This document shows, piece by piece, positions 56,978 to 64,000 of a stretch of DNA of 64,000 bases (positions are counted from its first letter, which is position 1; each line of letters starts with the position of its first letter). This DNA is from Spongilla lacustris (taxonomy: Eukaryota > Porifera > Demospongiae > Spongillida > Spongillidae), in assembly GCA_949361645.1 (NCBI GenBank), contig OX442422.1:5393642-5457641 (forward strand), written 5' to 3'. Under the pieces are notes generated by a model, which saw only the letters and a list, made by a program, of their open reading frames with translations, was not told where the DNA came from and did no database searches. Position numbers and translations under genes: made by a program.

Positions 56978-57910
56978 GTAATTTCGTCCCTATATATTTA
57001 GCGGATGTATGACTTCAATCAAAATCAAATGCTACAGGACAGGACAGACACCAGCTGCATGGGCACCAGTCCATGTACATCAGCTGGGCATATCAGCTGA
57101 GTTCCAGTACTTGATTTATACCTCAGTCTGACATTTTTAGGATACGTATTTTTAGCACAAAAAAATTCCAAAAGCTTAAAAGCTGAAATTCATAAGGTGA
57201 ATGACATGTATTCCATCCTATATACCTGCAGCAAAATATATTTAGTGGCACAGCCCAATTCAACTTGAGATCAGGTTGGGATTCAGTGTCATCTGAGCTG
57301 TAAGCATTAAACAAGCAGCAGATACTTTTCGCTCAGTGATGCATTATATATGTACATGATTTGAGCCAGTAACTAGGAAATACGTTTCACTATTTTTTTT
57401 TTCATTACAACCATATATCATGCATATAAGCTTATTGTTATTATTTGTATAATGCGTTCTGCACGGAGATGTACAGGCATTAATATCCTAAATACAAAAT
57501 TCGGGATCATGCAGTGGGGAGCATACAATCAGAACTTTCCTGACTTGTTGGCATGAAGTTCACAAGGGACATGAGGCCTGGCAAACCATACTCCTACAAG
57601 TATTGAAAATTGGATATGAGCATGATATTATTGTTGGATGAATGATTCATTGATTGCTGGATGGACAGTGGTGATCTTTCTACTTTCAAATTACAAAACA
57701 AGCTAGCTGCTCTTAATCACAGTACAGCAAGGTGGCATACTGTCATTGTGGTTACCACTTTATTAATGCGATCTTTCATTGCAACAGTTCCCTGTTTTTT
57801 TGATGAAGATGTTCTTCATTGCCCATCCCCCCCCCTCCCCCCCTCCCCCCCCCCCCCCCCCCTCACCAGCTTGAAGAATGTGCAGACCTTGCATGTACTG
57901 GTGTCCAAGG
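56978..57910. other. No recognisable gene
   Basis: AT-rich unique sequence, with a C-rich run at 57,827-57,862. The 85-codon frame at 57,661-57,918 ends in the C run and has no recognised motif. Confidence 0.5.
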
Positions 57911-58044
57911 CCAGCTGATGTGCCCAGCTGATGTGCCCAGCTAATGTACTGGTGCCCAGCTGATGTACTGGTGCCCAGCTGATGTACTGGTGCCCAGCTA
58001 ATGTACTGGTGCCCAGCTAATGTACTGGTGCCCAGCTAATGTAC
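57911..58044. repeat. 19-bp minisatellite (TGCCCAGCTAATGTACTGG)
   Basis: About seven copies of a 19-bp unit, the first two shortened to GCCCAGCTGATGT. Confidence 0.92.
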
Positions 58045-58634
58045 TGGCCGGCATGGTGCCCAGCTAGTGTCTGTCCCGCCCTGCAGCATTTGACCTGAAA
58101 GTCATTCATCCGAGCCTCATTTTGGACAGACCATCTTGGAACACTATTTGGTGTGTTTCTGTTCTTTACTACAGACCTGTATTCCTTATGTGGAGTGGTT
58201 GATGTGTATGCTGGGTGGGGGAATGAAGCTAAAGCCTCTTTCCTAAAAGTAAGCAAAAGGTTTGCACTTCAGTTGGGAATGAGTATTTGCTGGGAACCAT
58301 TTTGATGAGGCAGGAAAGAACTTGACTAGTAGTGTCTAGTACTTATTTCTTGTTTGCTGTCTATGAAGGTACACTGTATGATGATGATTATTATTAATAA
58401 GACCTCTGTACCAAGATCGGAAGCACTGTCCAGCATATATACATGAATGATGCTGGTCAGAGCCAATGCAAAGACCCTGCTAAGCAGATAAGAGTTTACC
58501 TAGGGATAAACTAGGACTTTAGTTAGTTAAAATATTGCGACTATATACCACTTGAAATTCAGAACATATAGGCACCATTTGCGTCATTTGAAACGGTTCT
58601 TACAGTGGCCCGGTAGGTCGCGGAACAAAGCAGT
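58045..58634. other. No gene; inverted copy of a dispersed repeat
   Basis: 58,550-58,600 is the reverse complement of the repeat at 38,535-38,592. A minus-strand frame at 58,017-58,256 is unrecognised. Nothing else seen. Confidence 0.45.
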
Positions 58635-58891
58635 CGACATAGAGCATTGTGCGCTCGACATAGAGCATTGTGCGCTCGACATAGAGCATTGTGCGCTCGA
58701 CATAGAGCATTGTGCGCTCGACATAGAGCATTGTGCGCTCGACATAGAGCAGTTGACATAGAGCAGTCGACATAGAGCAGTCGACATAGAGCAGTTGACA
58801 TAGAGCAGTTGACATAGAGCAGTCGACACAGAAACGTCGACACAGAAACGTCGACACAGAAACGTCGACATAGAAACGTCGACACAGAAAC
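58635..58891. repeat. Nested 21/14-bp minisatellite (GACATAGAGCA...)
   Basis: Five copies of a 21-bp unit (CGACATAGAGCATTGTGCGCT) minus its last base variants are followed by about six 14-bp units (CGACATAGAGCAGT) and five 14-bp units (CGACACAGAAACGT). The unit lengths are multiples of seven, suggesting stepwise replication slippage. Several overlapping open frames here are artefacts. Confidence 0.93.
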
Positions 58892-59070
58892 GCCGAACTA
58901 TGGGCGTGGCCCAGCGGAAGTACTATTTAGGCGTGACCCTTATGAAGCGGATAAATTAGTGCGTGGCCATCGGAAGTCGACACCGCCTACGGAAGTATAG
59001 TTGGTTTAATAGGCTAGCGATAATGGCGATCCATCGTGACGATGGGGAAGTTGAGAGTAAGCCGTAAAGG

Positions 59071-59545
59071 CCAGAGATAATATATAAAGGGATTGGCAAC
59101 GCGTCACGTGAGCCATAGAGATTGGCGATTTTTACTGTGCCATCCGACCTGGTGTAAATCGCACGTGCGTGTAAGTGTGAAACCTGTAAACTTCATCACA
59201 GATATAGCACCAGCAGTTAAGAGCAATGAAGATGTTCTATTATTTTGGTCGATGCTAAATTGTAGTTGGGATGAGGAATCAATCAAAACTTTGTTTCAAA
59301 TGGTTGTAGATTTATGGCTAACAGTTCGTGGTTATTCACACTCAAGTGCTTGGGTAGAAAAGTACAAGGTTGCCCAAAATAAATCAACATAGAAGTCTAA
59401 AGGCATTAGGAAGCAGCTGTAGGCTATTGTCCATGTATGGGGTAGCTCGAGTGTTTAATGCATTTGTACGGATTCGTCAACGGATGGCACACGTTAATAA
59501 GTGTTAAGTGGGTCCGTTGCCAATCCCTTTATATATTATCTCTGG
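59071..59545 (+). mobile_element. 475-bp element with 31-bp terminal inverted repeats and an ORF relic
   Basis: 59,071-59,101 (CCAGAGATAATATATAAAGG then GATTGGCAACG) is the exact reverse complement of 59,515-59,545. Between them a plus-strand frame (about 59,150-59,391) encodes a segment with DEESIKTLFQMVVDLWLTV and RGYSHSSAWVEKYKV. It is broken by TAG at 59,390-59,392, after which the same frame continues as KSKGIRKQL to a stop. I associate this RG(Y/F)S..WVE.YK pattern with transposon-borne proteins of invertebrates, from memory. No clear target-site duplication. Confidence 0.7.
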
Positions 59546-59609
59546 TAAGGCTTATACCACACATCGGGCCAACCATGCACTACGCAAATCTGCCATTTTC
59601 ATTCTCTAG

Positions 59610-59937
59610 GGATCATAGTGCGATACTGGAGGCAGCGCAAACCTATTGCCGTTATATTGGCGTACTTGCGCTGGGTGTATACTCCGTGTCTTGCGGATAT
59701 ACGTGGCTGAAGGCAAAAATTAGCAGCCTCGGATTGAAACGACGAGGTGCTATTGAAACCAACCTTCTTCATTTGCAACAAGCCATTAAGGTAACAACAG
59801 CACATATATTGGTTAGTTCTCTAACAAAATGTTGACTTATATAACGTGTAGGTGGAATTAACAACGTCAAACTGCCTATTAGGCTATAGGGCTATGTGGC
59901 GATTGCTCCAAACCAAGTATGGTTACACCGTGAAAAG
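59610..59937 (+). pseudogene. Integrase-type transposon gene fragment (two exons)
   Basis: Exon 59,610-59,790 (CTCTAG acceptor, GTAACA donor) ends in phase 0 with LLHLQQAIK, after CRYIGVLALGVYSVS and a WLKAKISSLGLKRR stretch. Exon 59,852-59,937 (TGTAG acceptor) starts in phase 0 with VELTTSNCLLGYRAMWRLL and then QTKYGYTVKR. The GYR.MW.LL...YG..V pattern is the region just before the catalytic core in a family of integrase (rve-type) genes found as repeats in many invertebrates and fish. The catalytic DDE core is missing: the sequence switches to duplicated ankyrin intron at about 59,995. The upstream start is not identified; an ATG at 59,024 with a GTAAGC donor gives the wrong phase. Confidence 0.65.
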
Positions 59938-60184
59938 GTAAAAATGTTACACTAATCCTATCTGTTGAGCACTGGTGGAGCCAGTATTTTTTTTATTTAT
60001 AAATTAGCCTCCTCTTCCTCCTCCTCTTTTTTAATGATTGCAATCAATTCATAAAGCTTGTATACATTTGTTTACATGTACCTAATGGCTTCATATTTGA
60101 AGGGGCCATGTTGATGACCATGTACTACATGTAGATGTGTACATTGTACCCCCCATGTTGACTGAACTACTGTACCCACTTCAG

Positions 60185-63100
60185 GGTGGCAATACTCTAT
60201 TACACCTTGCTGCAAAGGGAGGTCATACTGCTTGTGTGGAATATCTCCTTTCCACTCCTGGTATTGATATTGATGTGAACATTACGAATAGGGTGAGTTG
60301 TATGAAAGCTGCACAATCTTCCTCCTTAGAGGCCTGCAGAGGTTGTTGCCTTAGCTCTGTGACCTCACCTCAGGGTGTTAGCCCCAGGGTTATGGTAGCC
60401 ATGTGTTGAGCAGCACCAGCCTTCTTTAATGAGATGAGAGCAGCAGAATACATACATGTATGAATGAGAGCACACACACACCTATAAGGTGTCCAAGTCC
60501 TGTCAGTCAGGGGTGCAATACTACACAAGGGGTGGGAGGGCCCGGCCGAGATGATGCCAGTAGCTACTGAGGATGTGTGTGTAATGGACTTGCCTATAAG
60601 GGGCACCAGGTAGATCTGTGGGGATTGGTAAGCAATGCAATGGGGACACATGTACATGTAGACACTAAGTATAGGCACCTGGTACCTTCCATTAAAACAC
60701 TGCTTAACACTACCGTAACACATACTGGTTGTATGTGTGTACTTTGATTAGCGACTTCATGTTTGAAGGGGCCATGTTGATGACCATGTACTACATGTAG
60801 ATGTGTACATTGTACCCACCATGTTGACTGAAATATTGTACCCACTTCAGGATGGCAATACTCCATTACACCTTGCTGCAAGGGGAGGTCATACTACTTG
60901 TGTGGAATATCTCCTTTCCGCTCCTGGTATTGATATTGATGTGAACATTACGAATAGGGTGAGTTGTACATGTATGTAAAGCTGTACAATCTTCCTCCTA
61001 TTCATACATCTTTTTACTTTACTTAGCAAATGTGAGCCCCAATGCATGCACCCTGTTGGCTGCATGCCATAAAGAGGGGTCAGGCAGAGCACCCCATGAG
61101 GCCACATGCCCTAATGGCTAGAGGTGGATAAGGGAGGCAAGAGCCAGCCTCCATGGATGTACAGTGTGTAGCCATTTTTGGGTGAATGGGGGCAGACTGG
61201 ACCCCGCTGTGTTGCGTAGCATTAGGTACTACCCTAGGCTGCCTGAACCAATGTGGGGCCAATGGGGTGCAGGCCGTTGTAATATTGTTGGAATCGTGAT
61301 GACCGCACACATGCACAATAGAGGCGAGTTAATTTGTTGATTAAATCAAGATTATAATTTTATAACCATTATATCAGACGATTGAGCGCTAGCGCTGGAT
61401 AATACATGTCGGTGAAGTTGGATGAACGCCTGCTGCCTGGCGCCCTTTGGTGCCCATGGCGCCCCACGTCATAAAGCGGCAGGTGGGTTGGTGCCCCTCC
61501 TGGCCCCCCCCCCGCGACCAGGTCGCCACTGATAAGGTGTACAGGTCCAGTCAGTCAGGGGTACAATACTACACAAGGGGTGGGAGGGGGCTGAGATGAT
61601 GCCTGTAGCTACTGAGGATGTGTGTGTAATGGACTTGCCTATAAGGGGCACCAGGTAGATCTGTGGGGATTGGTAAGCAATGCAATTGGGACACATGTAG
61701 ACACTAAGTATAGGCACCTGGTACCTTCCATTAAAACACTGCTTAACACTACCATATGTGTGTACTCTAATTAGAGGCTTCATGTTTGAAGGGGCCATGT
61801 TGATGACCATGTAAACATGTGTACATCGTACCCACCATGTTGGCTGAACTATTGTACCGAATACACTGTATGTTGGCTGACCTATTGTACCCACTCCAGT
61901 ATGGTGATACTCCATTGCACCTTGCTGCAATAAGAGGTCATACTACTTGTGTGGAACGTCTCCTTTCTACTCCTGGTATTGATGTGAACATTAAGGAGCG
62001 TGTAAGTTTGTGTATTGAATGTTACATGAACATTACAGTTATGATAATACTAAGAACAGGAGGGAGTGGAGACGTGCCAATAAAGGCATCTCCAATATCT
62101 CTTGTTCCCTTCCTTCTTACACCAGCATTGCCGTAAAATACAATATACCACTGACTTTTGCTATTTTTATGTATGAGATATGACATGAACTGTCCCCTAT
62201 GTATGTAAATATCAGGCAGTCTGCTTAGACTTCTGCCTCGAATCTAATACTATAATTTCCAACGTCCGTACGTCCGCGTAACCACCTATTTATAAACTCC
62301 GCCTAGCGTCTACAATTGAACATAACTAGCAACGCGTACCTAGCAACCAATAGAAACGACCACTCCCACACAAAAGTATATAGCAACGACCAATGGCAAT
62401 TGACCGGTGTTCGTACAGACCGGAAGTAGTACTATTATTGCACGCGCGGGCTATTAAATAGGTTGCGTAGTAACCGTATATTACAACAGGTGGTAGATTA
62501 CTGTATGTAAAAAAAAAAAACATTGTGCACTTCTTATAGAACCACTTCCGTGATTTTTCACGGGGTAACGCTAGTTTACTAATAATGGTTGTGGTAAAGT
62601 CACAAAGCATGCACATGTATAATGCTGACATACATGTACATGAGTGACTTTGTTTAAAGAGGCCATGGTGGCCATGTTGATGATGACCATGTACTGCATG
62701 CACCATGTTGACTGACCCACTCCAGCATGGTCATACTCCATTACACTACGCTGCAAGGGAAGGTCATACAACTTGTGTGGATCATCTCCTTTTTGCTCCT
62801 GGTATTGATGTGAACATTAAGGATAAGGTGAGTTGTACAATCTTCTTCCTCCTATTCATAAATCATACATCTTTTTACTTTACTTAGCAAATGTGAGCCC
62901 CAATACATGCACCCCGTTGGCTGCATGCCATAAAGAGGGGTCAGGCAGAGCACCCCATGAGGCCACATGCCCTAACGGCTAGAGGTGGATAAGGGAGGCA
63001 AGAGCCAGCCTCCATGGATGTAGCCATTGTTGGTTGAATGGGGGCAGACTGGACCCCGCTGTGTTCCGTAGCATTAGGTACTGCCCTGCCCTAGGCTGCC

Positions 63101-63798
63101 TGAACCAATGTGGGGCCAATGGGGTGGTGGCCATTGTACCTTAGAGGCCAGCAGAGGTTGTTGCCTTAGCTCTGTGACCTCACCTCAGGGTGTTAGCCCC
63201 AGGGTTATGGTAGCCATGTGTTGAGCAGCACCAGCCTTCTTTAATGAGATGAGAGCAGCAGAATACATACATGTATGTGATGCAATAATGAGAGCACACA
63301 CACACCTACATGTATAAGGTGTCCAAGTCCAGTCAGTCAGGGGTACAATATTACACAAGGGGTGGGAAGGGGCTGAGATGATGCCAGTAGCTACTGAGGA
63401 TGTGTGTGTAATGGACCTGCCTATAAGAGGCACCAGGTAGATCTGTGGGGATTGGTAAGCAATGCAATGGGGACACATGTAGACACTAAGTATAGGCACC
63501 TGGTACCTTCCATTAAAACACTTCTTAACACTGCCATACCACATACTGGTTGTATGTGTGTACTTTGATTAGAGACTTCATGTTTGAAGGGGCCATGTTG
63601 ATGATCATGTAAACATGTGTACATTGTACCCACCATATCGGCTGAACTATTGTACCCACTATGTTGGCTGACCTATTGTACCCACTCCAGAATGGTGATA
63701 CTTCATTAGACCTTGCTGCAAGGGGAGGTTATACTACATGGGATTGTTTGGAACGTCTTCTTTCTACTCCTGGTATTGATGTGAACATTAAGAATCGT
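60185..63798 (+). CDS. Ankyrin-repeat gene, duplicate set (partial, continues beyond the window)
   Basis: Exons: 60,185-60,292 (36 codons); 60,851-60,958 (36); 61,900-62,001 (34); 62,726-62,827 (34); 63,691-63,798 (36). All have AG and GT borders, phase 0-0 and intact frames, such as HGHTPLHYAAREGHTTCVD. They pair one-to-one with exons of the 49-56 kb gene: 60,185 with 49,924 or 52,326, 60,851 with 52,326, 61,900 with 53,363, 62,726 with 53,853 and 63,691 with 54,811, including a shared ATTGATATTGAT expansion in the first two. The duplication starts at about 59,995, inside the intron that corresponds to 49,735, so the first two coding exons (start codon and cap) were not copied. The set may therefore lack its own start, or use an upstream exon. 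Sequence past 63,843 is the left arm of the foldback element, cut by the window end. Confidence 0.7.
61270..61532. mobile_element. CAGTGGCG-ended insertion, copy 2
   Basis: Same insert and same intron position as 52,731-53,000 (GCAGGCCGTTGTAATATTG to GGTCGCCACTG). The C run is shorter (about ten). It shows that this intron descends from the 52-53 kb copy. Confidence 0.65.
62243..62574 (+). mobile_element. Helitron-like non-autonomous insertion, 332 bp
   Basis: The insertion is defined by comparison with 53,685-53,710, where the sequence runs GCCTCGAA-TTTACTAATAATGG without interruption. Here, between that A and T, lie 332 bases beginning TCTAATACTATAATTTCC and ending CTAG. Eleven bases before the end of the insert is a 16-base hairpin, CCGTGATTTTTCACGG (62,548-62,563). 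A TC start, CTRR end, 3' hairpin, insertion between A and T, and no target-site duplication are the diagnostic set for Helitrons. There is no coding capacity. The insertion post-dates the ankyrin block duplication. Confidence 0.85.
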
Positions 63799-63842
63799 GT
63801 AAGTTTGTGTATTGAATGTTACATGAACATTACAGTTATGAT

Positions 63843-64000
63843 AATAACGTTTGAATCGCTATATCTTTCGAACGGTAAAGGCTATTGACTTCCTATTTTC
63901 ATGACTTCATACTACACCATTGCTCCTTGGTATAATACATTTTGGTGTCTCGCACTTGCTCCGTGCCAGCATTGCAACATTCCAATAAAGCACCTGGTTC
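63843..64000. mobile_element. Foldback element, second copy (truncated by window end)
   Basis: Same position (44 bases after an NGDTS-type ankyrin exon) and same left arm as 54,963-55,610, beginning AATAACGTTTGAATCGC. Only 158 bases are inside the window. Confidence 0.85.

Noticed and set aside
58552..58885. Overlapping frames of 69-108 codons
   Set aside because: They are produced by the 21/14-bp minisatellite, whose periods keep several frames open.
59024..59060. ATG exon (MAIHRDDGEVE, donor GTAAGC) as the start of the integrase-type fragment
   Set aside because: Joining it to 59,610 leaves the wrong phase and an early stop. I could not find another first exon.

Overview
This window is eukaryotic nuclear DNA, most likely from a marine invertebrate. 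A sponge (demosponge) is my best guess. The reasons are spliceosomal GT-AG introns, compact genes, a RING/B-box/filamin/NHL (TRIM-NHL) pseudogene of a kind I associate with sponges, ankyrin exons of a 'STPGIDVN' type, and retrotransposon fragments of a family I know from sponges and cnidarians. The taxon is inference only. No bacterial operon, rRNA, tRNA or CRISPR array was recognised.

Layout. (1) 1-14,300: non-coding, duplicated DNA. The block 1-3,330 is repeated at about 11,620-14,010, and between the copies lie a degenerate 1.35-kb tandem repeat (6,000-8,570) and a 39-bp minisatellite (8,571-10,482) interrupted by a retrotransposon ORF fragment. (2) 14,700-19,300: a TATG-type microsatellite, a 12-13-bp repeat, a 2.6-kb array of a 22-bp unit and a 19-bp array. 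(3) 20,160-22,250 minus: a decayed TRIM-NHL gene. (4) 26,950-37,600: a direct tandem duplication of about 5 kb. Each copy carries the same five-exon gene for an unrecognised cysteine-rich membrane protein with a PPxY motif (276 and 268 aa). Copy 1 contains a 1.3-kb hAT-like insertion that copy 2 lacks. (5) 37,772-38,114 minus: two exons of a spectrin repeat. (6) 40,289-64,000 plus: a cluster of ankyrin-repeat genes in which each repeat is one phase-0/phase-0 exon of about 102-108 nt. One complete model (49,115-56,307, ten exons, 348 codons) has a clear first and last exon but one nonsense codon. A second set (60,185-63,798 and beyond the window) is a duplicate of it lacking a first exon. Older, partly frameshifted exons occupy 40,289-48,223.

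The ankyrin cluster has grown by duplicating exon-plus-intron blocks. Shared insertions inside the introns (a CAGTGGCG-ended element, a 648-bp foldback) give the order of events, and a 332-bp Helitron-like insertion in only one copy is younger. A truncated integrase-type gene fragment (59,610-59,937) sits at the duplication junction. The two strongest leads are the novel PPxY/two-membrane-segment gene pair and the modular one-exon-one-repeat ankyrin array. All gene models come from splice signals, reading phase and comparison of copies within this window; none has transcript support here.
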